12,550 bases of DNA from Fulvivirga aurantia (GTDB lineage Bacteria > Bacteroidota > Bacteroidia > Cytophagales > Cyclobacteriaceae): the NCBI RefSeq assembly GCF_009711475.1, contig NZ_SMMD01000873.1, positions 1-12,550 of the forward strand, read 5' to 3'. The translations under genes and the position numbers were made by a program. The stretch's first letter is position 1. The number at the start of each line of letters is the position of its first letter. Shown here piece after piece: positions 4,787 through 12,495 of the stretch. The notes beneath the pieces are model-generated. The model made no database searches. It saw nothing but the letters and a program-made list of their open reading frames with translations, and had not been told where the DNA came from.

Positions 4787-7662
4787 ATAAAGTAAAGAAT
4801 TTTCGCGGGGTTAGTTTTTTGATCAGTTTTTTTCTGCTCCTCACAGTCGGAGTTTTTCAAAAAGCTGAAGCCACTCATTTGCGTGCAGGAGAGATCATTG
4901 TAGAGCGAGTAAGTTGTCAGGCACTGATATTTCGTATCACAATCAGGGTTTATACAGATACAGGATCAGAGGTGCGCTTTGGTGAAGGCTTTCTGGACTT
5001 TGGAGATGGTAGTGATCCGGTCGTTTTACCTCAAATAGAAAATACATCTCGCCCCGACCTGGGCGATGAAGTAGCTACCGCAGAGTTTACAATAGAACAT
5101 ACTTATGCCTCTCCTGGCACATATAAAATCGGTTATGTTGAGCCTAATAGAAACGAAGGTGTTCTTAATATAGACAACTCAGTAGAGACTACATTTTACG
5201 TAGAAACAGAAATAAATATTGATCCTTTTTTAGGATGCAACAATTCTCCGAAGCTTCTCATTCCACCTATTGATAGAGGATGCCCGGGTGTAGCTTTCTT
5301 TCATAACCCAGGTGCATTTGATCCAGACGGAGACAGCCTTTCATACGAATTGGTTATTCCTAAAAAAGAAATCGGAACAGTGGTAGATGGTTATGAGCCG
5401 GTAAATGATGATATTTTTTATGAAAACCCTGCTCAGGGCAATGAAAATGGAAATGGACCACCGGTTTTTGAAATCGATCCTATCACAGGTGAGGTTACCT
5501 GGGATGCTCCCGGACAAATAGGAGAATACAACATAGCTTTTATCGTAAAAGAATGGAGGAAAATTAACGGGCAATATTTTGAGCTTGGCTTTGTCACCCG
5601 TGATATGCAAATAATTATTGAGGATTGTGACAACGAAAGACCAGAACTAGATATACCGGAAGATATTTGTGTTGAAGCAGGAACGACTATAGACGAAATT
5701 ATTCGAGGTTCAGACCCAGATGGGGATGATGTGAAAATCGAGGCTTTTTCTCAGGTTTTTGACCTCGGTGCCGAAAAAGACCCTGTTAATGAAGGTGTAT
5801 TTCAAAGTACAAACCCTGATAGTGCCACTTATCGATTTAGGTGGGTGACTACTTGTGACAATATTAGAGAGCAGCCCTATCAGGTAGTATTTAAAATAAC
5901 AGATCGACCTGCTGAAGGTCCCAAACTCGTGTCTTTTGCCACATGGAATATTACGATAGTGGGCCCGAGTCCAGATGTAACTACCCTCGATCAGGAAGGT
6001 CAGGGGCTTAGATTGAATTGGGACAATTACACCTGCGAAGATGAGGCTGAGTCGATGCAAATATGGCGTAGGGTAGATTCTAATCCTTATACCCCGGATG
6101 AGTGTGAGACTGGTATGAGAGAAAATGCCGGTTACTCTTTACTCACAACAGTAGCTCCAACAGTCACAACATATAAAGACACGAATGTTGCGGCCGCAGC
6201 CAAATATTGTTATCGCCTGGTGGCTGTATTCCCTGATCCGGAAGGTGGCGAAAGTATAGTTTCTGAAGAGATTTGTCATGAATTCATTCCAGCCGAAGAA
6301 CCAATTATTACTCATGTTTCGGTAGAGGTTACAGACGAAGATAATGGTGAGGTAGAAATTGCCTGGAGAGAACCTTTCGAGTTGGGTACGCTCGTGCCAC
6401 CGTATACTTTTAGAGTATATCGATCAGAAGGGTTTACTAATGAGAGCAATGGCGTGATGGTGAGTGAGCAGGTGATTACATCCAGTGAAATTACAGCAGG
6501 CCTTGATAGTGCAGACCTTAGATTTAGGGATACCGGCCTCAATACTTTAAATAAGGTCTATAATTACAAAGTTGCGATTGTTGACCCATCGGGTGCAGGT
6601 GGCGATGAAGAGATATTTGGCGCCTCAGCTTCTACTGTAAGACTGGAACCAACACCTTTAGCTAAAAAAATTCAGATAGATTGGTCTGCCGTGGTGCCGT
6701 GGTCGAATAGTATTGCCACCCCTCCCGGCAGTGAACATTTGATATATAGAGGTTTAGAAGGTACCGCTGAAGAAGACTTGCAGTTTCTCGCAAAAGTCGA
6801 TGTTATAGCCAATGGCTTTACATATATCGACTCGATTGATATAGATGATGAAAAAGTATATTGTTATAAGGTTTTAACCAAAGGGACATACGGTAACCCT
6901 GACATAGAATCACCTCAGTTTAACTTTTCTCAAATGGTATGTGCGCAACCGAGTGATTCAATACCTCCTTGTCAGCCAGTAGTAAGTATTGAGGGGCCTG
7001 GTTGTGAGAGCCTTGCCCGCGATTTGTGTGAGTCTCCAAATCAAATCTTTAGAAATACCATCACCTGGAGTACAGAATTTATTGGTGAATGTCAGGATGA
7101 TGTTAGAAAATACGAACTCTACTTTGCTGAGCAGGTGGGTGGTACGTTTGAGTTATTAGCCACCGTGCAGGATACTTTCTATTTACATCAAAAAACAGAT
7201 TCTTACAAGGGCTGTTACCGGGTGAAGGCGATTGATAGGTCTGGTAACGAGAGTGAGTTTAGCGAAACCTTTTGCGTGGATAATTGCCCTAATTATGAAT
7301 TGCCAAATGTTTTCACACCAGGAGACAACAACAGTTGTAACGATACTTTTAAAGCATTTGGAGCGCCTAATTCAGGTTGTGAATTTTCATCAGAAAGCTT
7401 CAGAGATAATTCAGAAAGATGTGCCCGCTTTGTTGAGTCAGTAACTTTTACAGTTTACAACAGGTGGGGGCAGCCTATCTATACTTATAGAGGTGAAAAA
7501 GGTACCGAGAATGATATTTTTATCAACTGGAATGGTAGAGATGATAGTGGCGCAGAAGTGGCAGCAGGAGTTTATTACTATCTGGCCGAAGTAGTGTTTG
7601 ATGTTGTAAATCCTGCAGAATCGAAAAAGAATATCAAAGGATGGGTGCAAGTGCTCAGGTAG
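4783..7662 (+). CDS. secreted multidomain protein with gliding-motility/T9SS C-terminal domain
   Basis: A 959-residue exported protein. Residues 1-30 are a Sec signal peptide: basic KVKNFR, a hydrophobic core at about 10-24, and AEA before THLRAGE. Residues 35-140 hold a PKD-like domain (LDFGDGSDPV, then HTYASPGTYKI). Residues 150-280 and 285-395 look like Ig/cadherin-type beta domains with DPDGDSLSYEL and SDPDGDDVKIE, which could bind calcium. Four fibronectin III-like repeats follow (about 396-500, 505-620, 622-720, 728-832). Residues 840-959 are the gliding-motility-associated CHU_C-type domain (NVFTPGDNN, VYNRWGQPIY, WNGRDDSG, AAGVYYYLAEV), known as a type B sorting signal for type IX secretion. 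The protein probably reaches the cell surface, as an adhesin or matrix protein. It carries 22 cysteines, none in the signal peptide. The start is TTG: no ATG in this frame precedes the signal peptide, and a stop lies at 4771. Confidence 0.9.
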   Translation: MNKVKNFRGVSFLISFFLLLTVGVFQKAEATHLRAGEIIVERVSCQALIFRITIRVYTDTGSEVRFGEGFLDFGDGSDPVVLPQIENTSRPDLGDEVATAEFTIEHTYASPGTYKIGYVEPNRNEGVLNIDNSVETTFYVETEINIDPFLGCNNSPKLLIPPIDRGCPGVAFFHNPGAFDPDGDSLSYELVIPKKEIGTVVDGYEPVNDDIFYENPAQGNENGNGPPVFEIDPITGEVTWDAPGQIGEYNIAFIVKEWRKINGQYFELGFVTRDMQIIIEDCDNERPELDIPEDICVEAGTTIDEIIRGSDPDGDDVKIEAFSQVFDLGAEKDPVNEGVFQSTNPDSATYRFRWVTTCDNIREQPYQVVFKITDRPAEGPKLVSFATWNITIVGPSPDVTTLDQEGQGLRLNWDNYTCEDEAESMQIWRRVDSNPYTPDECETGMRENAGYSLLTTVAPTVTTYKDTNVAAAAKYCYRLVAVFPDPEGGESIVSEEICHEFIPAEEPIITHVSVEVTDEDNGEVEIAWREPFELGTLVPPYTFRVYRSEGFTNESNGVMVSEQVITSSEITAGLDSADLRFRDTGLNTLNKVYNYKVAIVDPSGAGGDEEIFGASASTVRLEPTPLAKKIQIDWSAVVPWSNSIATPPGSEHLIYRGLEGTAEEDLQFLAKVDVIANGFTYIDSIDIDDEKVYCYKVLTKGTYGNPDIESPQFNFSQMVCAQPSDSIPPCQPVVSIEGPGCESLARDLCESPNQIFRNTITWSTEFIGECQDDVRKYELYFAEQVGGTFELLATVQDTFYLHQKTDSYKGCYRVKAIDRSGNESEFSETFCVDNCPNYELPNVFTPGDNNSCNDTFKAFGAPNSGCEFSSESFRDNSERCARFVESVTFTVYNRWGQPIYTYRGEKGTENDIFINWNGRDDSGAEVAAGVYYYLAEVVFDVVNPAESKKNIKGWVQVLR

Positions 7663-8057
7663 CAAAGGATACAATATTTTTTGATGGAGTATGTAATTTG
7701 TGCAATGGTGCTATCAATTTCGTGATCGATAGAGATGAGCGTAAAAAGTACCAATTTGCTCCTCTACAGTCAGAAGCAGCCGATAAGCATCTTCCTGATG
7801 AATTCAAATCATTAAATACCATTGTTTTACTCACCAAAGAGGGCCGATTGTACAAGAAAAGCAGGGCTGCATTAGAAATATCTAAGTATATAGGTGGTCT
7901 ATGGTTTCTGCTTTATGGGTTTGTTATAGTGCCTCGTTTCATCAGAGATGGTGTCTATGACTTTATCGCCACCAATAGATACAAATGGTTCGGTAAAAGA
8001 GATACATGTCGCATGCCTTCACCAGAACTCAAGGAAAGATTTTTAGAAAGCTCCTGA
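7641..8057 (+). CDS. DCC-family (DUF393) thiol-disulfide oxidoreductase-like protein
   Basis: A 138-residue protein of the DCC/YuxK family (DUF393). The family-defining DGVCNLCN is at residues 15-22, with D15 and a CxxC pair C18 and C21. The C-terminal family signature NRYKWFGKRDTCRMP (112-126) contains a third conserved Cys, C123. A thioredoxin-like redox role is proposed for the family but its substrates are poorly known. There is no signal peptide; a hydrophobic stretch (GLWFLLYGFVIVP, about 86-98) could be a membrane-contacting helix. The only nearby start is the ATG at 7641, which overlaps the end of the secreted-protein gene by 22 bases in another frame, implying shared transcription. 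The stop is 37 bases before fabD. Confidence 0.9.
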   Translation: MGASAQVAKDTIFFDGVCNLCNGAINFVIDRDERKKYQFAPLQSEAADKHLPDEFKSLNTIVLLTKEGRLYKKSRAALEISKYIGGLWFLLYGFVIVPRFIRDGVYDFIATNRYKWFGKRDTCRMPSPELKERFLESS

Positions 8058-8089
8058 ATCGTTTAATTTAGCAACCCAACTTAAACGAT
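8058..8089. repeat. 9-bp perfect inverted repeat just upstream of fabD
   Basis: ATCGTTTAA (8058-8066) is perfectly inverted as TTAAACGAT (8081-8089) around a 14-base spacer. It begins directly after the stop codon of the DCC gene and ends five bases before the fabD ATG. No T-run follows, so it is not an intrinsic terminator. It could be an operator dyad or an RNA hairpin controlling fabD translation. Confidence 0.6.
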
Positions 8090-8094
8090 AAATT

Positions 8095-8967
8095 ATGGTA
8101 GCATATGTATTTCCTGGCCAGGGAGCTCAATTCTCTGGAATGGGTAAAGATTTATACGAAAATAACGATAAGGCAAAAACACTATTCGAATCTGCCAATG
8201 ATATTCTCGGTTTCAGAATAACCGACATTATGTTTGAAGGTACTGCAGAGCAGCTTAAAGAAACTAAAGTAACTCAGCCGGCTGTTTTTCTTCATTCAGT
8301 AATTTTAGCCGAAACATCAGGAGCATTTACACCTGATATGGTTGCAGGTCATTCGTTAGGAGAGTTTTCTGCTTTGGTGGCTAACAAGACATTATCATTT
8401 GAAGATGGCTTAAGACTGGTTTCTCAGCGAGCATTGGCCATGCAAAAAGCCTGCGAGATTAATCCTTCTACAATGGCGGCCATACTTGGTCTTGATGATG
8501 AGAAAGTGGCAGCTATCTGTGAAGAAATTGATGAAGTAGTGGTGGCTGCTAATTACAATTGTCCTGGCCAGCTGGTAATATCAGGATCTAACAAAGGCAT
8601 TGAAATAGCCTGTAAGAAAATGAAGGAAGCAGGTGCCAAAAGAGCATTGCCACTACCAGTGGGAGGCGCATTTCACTCACCTTTAATGGAACCAGCAAGA
8701 GAAGAGCTTGAGAGTGCTATAAAAAACACGACTTTTAACAACCCTATTTGTCCGGTATATCAAAATGTAAATGCACAGCCAGCAACAGATACCGAGGTAA
8801 TCAAAAGCAACTTGATCGCTCAACTTACGGCACCTGTAAGATGGACACAGTCTGTAAATCAAATGGTGATTGACGGAGCAACCAAGTTTGTTGAGTGTGG
8901 ACCTGGAAAAGTATTGCAAGGGCTAGTAAAGAAAATAGCCAGAGAAGTAGAAGTGGAGGGTATGTAA
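8095..8967 (+). CDS. fabD: malonyl-CoA:ACP transacylase FabD
   Basis: FabD moves the malonyl group from malonyl-CoA to acyl carrier protein, supplying the extender unit for type II fatty acid synthesis in the cytosol. The 290 residues fit the family. The N-terminal FPGQGAQ is at 6-12. The nucleophile motif GHSLGE has S87. R112 (SQRALAMQ) matches the conserved malonyl carboxylate-binding Arg. H194 in GAFHSPLM is the catalytic His. Q243 in AQLTAPVRW and the late GPGKVLQGL are also conserved. Numbering parallels E. coli S92, R117, H201 and Q250. The ATG at 8095 gives the canonical MVAYVFPGQG start. The upstream gap is short and contains an inverted repeat but no TAnnTTTG box, so transcription may come from the upstream genes. 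A clear terminator follows. Other fab genes are not in the window. Confidence 0.97.
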   Translation: MVAYVFPGQGAQFSGMGKDLYENNDKAKTLFESANDILGFRITDIMFEGTAEQLKETKVTQPAVFLHSVILAETSGAFTPDMVAGHSLGEFSALVANKTLSFEDGLRLVSQRALAMQKACEINPSTMAAILGLDDEKVAAICEEIDEVVVAANYNCPGQLVISGSNKGIEIACKKMKEAGAKRALPLPVGGAFHSPLMEPAREELESAIKNTTFNNPICPVYQNVNAQPATDTEVIKSNLIAQLTAPVRWTQSVNQMVIDGATKFVECGPGKVLQGLVKKIAREVEVEGM

Positions 8968-8990
8968 GTCATTACATTTTTAGAAATCAG

Positions 8991-9035
8991 AAGCCGCTAA
9001 GGAGTATTTAGTATAGCTCTTTTAGCGGCTTTTTT
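8991..9035 (+). terminator. intrinsic terminator after fabD
   Basis: A perfect 10-bp stem is formed by AAGCCGCTAA (8991-9000) and TTAGCGGCTT (9022-9031). The 21-base loop can pair further (GGAG 9001-9004 with CTCT 9017-9020). A run of Ts ends at 9035. It sits between the convergent fabD and folK genes. The tail on the other strand is not T-rich enough to call it bidirectional. Confidence 0.9.
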
Positions 9036-9050
9036 ATGTGACATCAAATT

Positions 9051-9557
9051 TTAAACTACAGCTACTTCCAAATCATCTTCACACGCATGGAGAAGCTCAG
9101 TGTTAGTTTTGTTCAGGACAGGATGTTTGAAATTGGGTGCTAATTCAACCAAGGGGACTAATGTAAAGCGCCTATTAGGGATGCCAGGGTGAGGTATTTG
9201 AAGATCGGGTTCATTGCAGATTTGGTTTTTGTAATATAAAATGTCGATATCGATAAGTCGCTCTCCCCATTTCTCTTGTCGCAATCTCCCCATTTTCTGC
9301 TCAATAGTATTTATTACTTCGAGCATTTTGACAGGATCCAAATCACTGCAAATTTCTACTACCTGATTTAAGAATGAAGGCTGATCTGTTTTACCCCAGG
9401 CAGCAGTCTCATAAATTGAAGATTCTTGCCTGATTTCTCCTATTTGTTCAGAAATGGCAGTTTTTGCCAAAGACAACTGCATTTTTTTATCACCTAAATT
9501 GGTGCCTAAAAGTAGATATATTCCATCTATCATATTAATGCCCAAAATTAAAAACAT
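9051..9557 (-). CDS. folK: 2-amino-4-hydroxy-6-hydroxymethyldihydropteridine diphosphokinase (HPPK)
   Basis: FolK transfers pyrophosphate from ATP to 6-hydroxymethyl-7,8-dihydropterin, the step before dihydropteroate synthase in folate synthesis. The fold opening YLLLGTNLGDK is at 14-24. The HPPK signature WGERLIDIDILYY (97-109) has D103 and D105 as the Mg-binding pair (E. coli D95/D97). The later IPHPGIPNRRFTLVPLVELAP segment (121-141) holds H123 and R129/R130 of the ATP and pterin site. From the ATG at 9557 it has 168 residues; a second ATG at 9533 (MIDGIYLLLGTN) gives 160 residues and fits the family start at least as well. A -7-like box (9543-9550) lies inside the longer version, which also favours 9533. 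No other folate gene is visible nearby. Confidence 0.95.
   Translation of the reverse strand: MFLILGINMIDGIYLLLGTNLGDKKMQLSLAKTAISEQIGEIRQESSIYETAAWGKTDQPSFLNQVVEICSDLDPVKMLEVINTIEQKMGRLRQEKWGERLIDIDILYYKNQICNEPDLQIPHPGIPNRRFTLVPLVELAPNFKHPVLNKTNTELLHACEDDLEVAVV
9543..9550 (-). promoter_or_regulatory. candidate -7 promoter box for folK
   Basis: On the minus strand these bases read TAATTTTG, an exact TAnnTTTG match. Transcription would start only a few bases before the ATG at 9533. A TTTG (9579-9576, minus strand) lies upstream with a 25-base spacer, slightly longer than the usual range. If used, it rules out the ATG at 9557 as the main start. Confidence 0.3.
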
Positions 9558-9569
9558 GCCCTTTAATTA

Positions 9570-9583
9570 TGTGTTCAAACACA
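9570..9583. repeat. dyad TGTGTT-CA-AACACA between folK and sppA
   Basis: A perfect 6-bp inverted repeat with a 2-base centre in the divergent folK/sppA gap. It ends one base before the sppA -7 box (9585-9592), and overlaps the possible folK -33 TTTG. This position is typical of an operator, but no regulator is identified. Confidence 0.45.
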
Positions 9584-9584
9584 G

Positions 9585-9592
9585 TAAATTTG
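9585..9592 (+). promoter_or_regulatory. candidate -7 promoter box for sppA
   Basis: TAAATTTG exactly matches the Bacteroidota -7 consensus. It lies 23 bases before the sppA ATG, giving a leader of roughly 16 nt. No TTG is present 17-23 bases further upstream, so the -33 element is absent or divergent. Confidence 0.45.
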
Positions 9593-9615
9593 TTCAGATT
9601 AATATCCCTTGATAA

Positions 9616-11364
9616 ATGAATTTCCTTAAGAATATACTTTCTACCCTTGTAGCGCTGATTATCTTTTCGGTTGTCAGTATTCTAATTTTTGTAGCTGTAA
9701 TTGGCAGTCTTGCCGATGAGCCGCCCGTTGAGGTAAAGTCTAATTCGGTACTACACCTTAAATTAGATAAGCCAATATCAGAGGTAGAATTTGACAACCA
9801 GTTAGAGTCATTGGAGTTTCTACCCTCTGCGCCCAGCACGATTGGGTTGGTGCAACTTAAAGAAGCTATAGTACAAGCCAAAACAGACGAAAAGATAAAA
9901 GGGATATACCTTGATGCTCCGTATGTGATGGCCGGGATGGCGGTTTTACAAGAGTTGAGAGAAGCCCTTGTTGACTTTAAATCTTCAGGAAAATTTATTG
10001 TTGCCTACGGGGAGTTTTATACTGAGCCTTCCTATTACTTAGTGTCAGTTGCTGATCAGGTATTTTTACATCCTGAAGGTGACCTCGAGTTTAATGGTCT
10101 TGGCGCTAATGTTACATTTTTTAAAGGGATGTTTGAGAAGCTGGACATTGAACCTCAAATCTTTAGGGTTGGTGAGTTTAAAAGTGCTGTAGAGCCATTT
10201 ATAAGAAAAGACCTCAGTCAGGAGAATAAATTACAGATAAACGAAATGTTGAGCTCAATCAACAGTAATCTACTCGACAGTATATCAACTGGTAGAAACA
10301 TTTCATCTGATCGTTTAAAAGCCATTTCTGACGGTATGGAAGTTCGTAATCCACAAGATGCCATGGCGCTTAATTTGGTCGATAGTCTTTATTATTTCGA
10401 TCAGGTTATGAGTGTTTTAAAACAAAATGCCGGTATAGAAGAAGATAAAGAGATAGAATTTATCAAGTACAATAAGTACAATAAGAGTTATTCTAATTAC
10501 AAAAAAGCTGATAGTGAAATCGCTGTAATTGTTGCATCTGGAGACATTGTGTCTGGAAAAGGTGATGTAAACACAATTGGCTCAGAAAATTTTTCTAAAG
10601 AAATCAGAAAGGCCCGAAAAAATGACAAAATCAAGGCCATTGTACTTCGAATAAATTCACCAGGAGGTAGCTTTTTGGCCTCTGATGTTATGTGGAGAGA
10701 GATTAAGCTCGCTGCTGCAGAAAAGCCAGTGATAGCCTCAATGTCAGATTTAGCTGCAAGTGGTGGCTATTATATGGCAATGGCTTGTGATACCATCATA
10801 GCGCAACCGACCACCATTACAGGGTCTATTGGCATATTTGGGATGTTATTTAATGCAAAAGGCTTTTTAAATAATAAACTAGGTATCACACATGATGAGG
10901 TAGCTACAGGTGAGTATTCCAATTACATTACAATGACGAGGCCACTTACCGATCAAGAAAGACGTATAATTCAAAATGATGTAGAAAAAGGCTATGAGAC
11001 TTTCATAACCAAAGCAGCAGAAGGAAGAGGAATGAGTGTAGAAGCCATTAAATCCGTTGCTTCAGGTAGAGTCTGGACGGGAATCCAGGCCAAAGAAAGA
11101 GGTTTAGTTGATATGCTAGGTGACTTAGAAGATGCCATTGCCGTAGCCTCAGAAAAGGCAGGCGTGAGTGAATATCGCGTGAGATATTATCCTAAGCAGC
11201 GCTCACTGATAGATCAAATCATGCAAGACCTGGAAGGCGAGAGCTCAGCCAAAGTGCTGGAGTCGGAACTTGGCGAGTACTATAACTACGTTGAGCAGGT
11301 TAGAAGTGTGCAGCGCATGAATGGCCTTCAGGCTAAATGGCCTTTCGAATTAGAAATAAATTAG
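9616..11364 (+). CDS. sppA: signal peptide peptidase SppA, 67K type
   Basis: SppA is a membrane-bound serine protease with a Ser/Lys dyad that degrades cleaved signal peptides and other membrane peptides. The 582 residues match the long (67K) two-domain form. An N-terminal TM anchor spans about 9-30. The N-terminal domain supplies the catalytic lysine K189 in GEFKSAVEPF (E. coli K209). The C-terminal domain supplies the nucleophile S382 in DLAASGGYYMA (E. coli S409), followed by the TITGSIGIFG segment. The two halves are joined by a low-complexity linker (about 284-298) containing a KYNKYNK repeat. The ATG at 9616 gives the membrane anchor directly. It is divergent from folK and has its own -7 box. 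It is separated from bioB by about 100 bases with a probable bioB promoter, so it is probably monocistronic. Confidence 0.96.
   Translation: MNFLKNILSTLVALIIFSVVSILIFVAVIGSLADEPPVEVKSNSVLHLKLDKPISEVEFDNQLESLEFLPSAPSTIGLVQLKEAIVQAKTDEKIKGIYLDAPYVMAGMAVLQELREALVDFKSSGKFIVAYGEFYTEPSYYLVSVADQVFLHPEGDLEFNGLGANVTFFKGMFEKLDIEPQIFRVGEFKSAVEPFIRKDLSQENKLQINEMLSSINSNLLDSISTGRNISSDRLKAISDGMEVRNPQDAMALNLVDSLYYFDQVMSVLKQNAGIEEDKEIEFIKYNKYNKSYSNYKKADSEIAVIVASGDIVSGKGDVNTIGSENFSKEIRKARKNDKIKAIVLRINSPGGSFLASDVMWREIKLAAAEKPVIASMSDLAASGGYYMAMACDTIIAQPTTITGSIGIFGMLFNAKGFLNNKLGITHDEVATGEYSNYITMTRPLTDQERRIIQNDVEKGYETFITKAAEGRGMSVEAIKSVASGRVWTGIQAKERGLVDMLGDLEDAIAVASEKAGVSEYRVRYYPKQRSLIDQIMQDLEGESSAKVLESELGEYYNYVEQVRSVQRMNGLQAKWPFELEIN
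10465..10485 (+). repeat. 9-bp in-frame tandem repeat in the sppA linker
   Basis: AAGTACAAT occurs twice in tandem (10465-10473, 10474-10482) and is followed by a third partial AAG. It encodes KYN-KYN-K at residues 284-290, between the two protease domains. Copy-number change would stay in frame and alter only linker length. Confidence 0.8.
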
Positions 11365-11372
11365 AATTCTCC

Positions 11373-11404
11373 TTGGGGTCTTTCGGCTAGAAGTGTTTAT
11401 TTTG
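11373..11404 (+). promoter_or_regulatory. candidate promoter for bioB
   Basis: TTG (11373-11375) is followed after 21 bases by TTATTTTG (11397-11404), one mismatch from TAnnTTTG. Spacing is in the normal Bacteroidota range. The leader would be about 55-60 nt. No BirA-type or BioR-type operator was recognised in the leader. Confidence 0.4.
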
Positions 11405-11468
11405 ACGAGAATTAGACTTCAATTTAGAAAAGAAAGAACCGCTAGTTTATAAAATCAAGAAATTACCT

Positions 11469-12473
11469 ATGAGCGAGATAAGAAACGACTGGACGCGCGA
11501 AGAGATTACAGAAATATTTAATACGCCAATTTTAGATTTAGTATATAGAGCAGCTACAGTACATAGAGAGTATAATGATGCTTCTGAAGTGCAGGTATGT
11601 ACGCTACTTTCTGTAAAAACAGGTGGTTGTCCTGAAGACTGTGCCTATTGTCCACAAGCGGCCAGATACCACACAGACGTAAAAGTGCATAAACTTTTAC
11701 CAACTGAGGAAGTTTTGGAAAACGCGAGAGCGGCAAAAGAAGCAGGTAGTACAAGATTTTGTATGGGAGCTGCATGGCGTGAAGTAAGAGACAATAGAGA
11801 TTTTGACCGTGTTTTAGACATGGTAAAAGGTGTAAACGCCATGGATATGGAAGTTTGCTGTACTTTGGGTATGCTTACTGAAGAGCAAGCGCTTAAACTT
11901 AAGGAGGCTGGTCTTTATGCTTACAACCATAACCTTGATACGAGTGAAGAGCATTATGATGATATCATAAGCACCAGAACATATGACGATCGATTAGATA
12001 CGATTGATAATGTGAGAAAAGCCAATATATCTGTGTGCTCAGGAGGAATTATAGGTATGGGTGAGAAAGAAGATGACAGAATTGACATGCTTCACACACT
12101 CTCTACAATGGAGGAGCACCCTGAATCTGTACCTGTAAATGCGCTAGTGCCTGTAGAAGGTACGCCTTTGGCTGAGCAACCAAGAGTTTCTGTATGGGAA
12201 ATGATCAGAATGATCGCAACCGCGAGAATAATTATGCCAAAAGCGATGGTGAGACTATCAGCAGGTAGAGTAAGAATGAATATGGAGGAGCAAGCACTTT
12301 GCTTTATGGCAGGAGCCAATTCGATTTTTGCTGGTGATAAATTATTGACGACACCTAATCCTGATGTGGTCGAAGATAAGGAGATGTTCCAGACATTGAA
12401 TCTAAAGCCGAGAAAAGCATTTAAGGGAGAAGCTTCTGTGAAGTTTCAGCAAATCCCTTCAGCTCAGGCTTAA
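11469..12473 (+). CDS. bioB: biotin synthase BioB
   Basis: BioB is a radical SAM enzyme that inserts sulfur into dethiobiotin to form biotin, the cofactor of acetyl-CoA carboxylase. The 334 residues fit the family. The radical SAM motif CPEDCAYC has C54, C58 and C61 binding the [4Fe-4S] cluster. The auxiliary [2Fe-2S] ligands are present: C98 (TRFCMG), C130 or C131 (MEVCCTLG), C190 (ISVCSGG) and R262 (VRLSAGR), corresponding to E. coli C97, C128, C188 and R260. YNHNLDTS (152-159) is a strongly conserved substrate-site segment. The ATG at 11469 is chosen because it gives the usual short N-terminal helix before the barrel. No other bio gene is visible in the window; it is followed immediately by a strong terminator, so it appears to be the last or only gene of its unit. 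Confidence 0.97.
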   Translation: MSEIRNDWTREEITEIFNTPILDLVYRAATVHREYNDASEVQVCTLLSVKTGGCPEDCAYCPQAARYHTDVKVHKLLPTEEVLENARAAKEAGSTRFCMGAAWREVRDNRDFDRVLDMVKGVNAMDMEVCCTLGMLTEEQALKLKEAGLYAYNHNLDTSEEHYDDIISTRTYDDRLDTIDNVRKANISVCSGGIIGMGEKEDDRIDMLHTLSTMEEHPESVPVNALVPVEGTPLAEQPRVSVWEMIRMIATARIIMPKAMVRLSAGRVRMNMEEQALCFMAGANSIFAGDKLLTTPNPDVVEDKEMFQTLNLKPRKAFKGEASVKFQQIPSAQA

Positions 12474-12495
12474 GAGTAAACGAAATTTTAGAAAT

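Noticed and set aside
5341..6060. Several minus-strand ORFs inside the large secreted-protein gene
   Set aside because: Overlapping shadows with no motif; the plus-strand frame has a signal peptide and a complete set of domains.
7641..7680. Possible frameshift joining the secreted protein to the DCC gene
   Set aside because: The secreted protein ends right after the conserved end of its sorting domain, and the DCC protein has a complete N-terminus, so these are two overlapping genes and not one broken gene.
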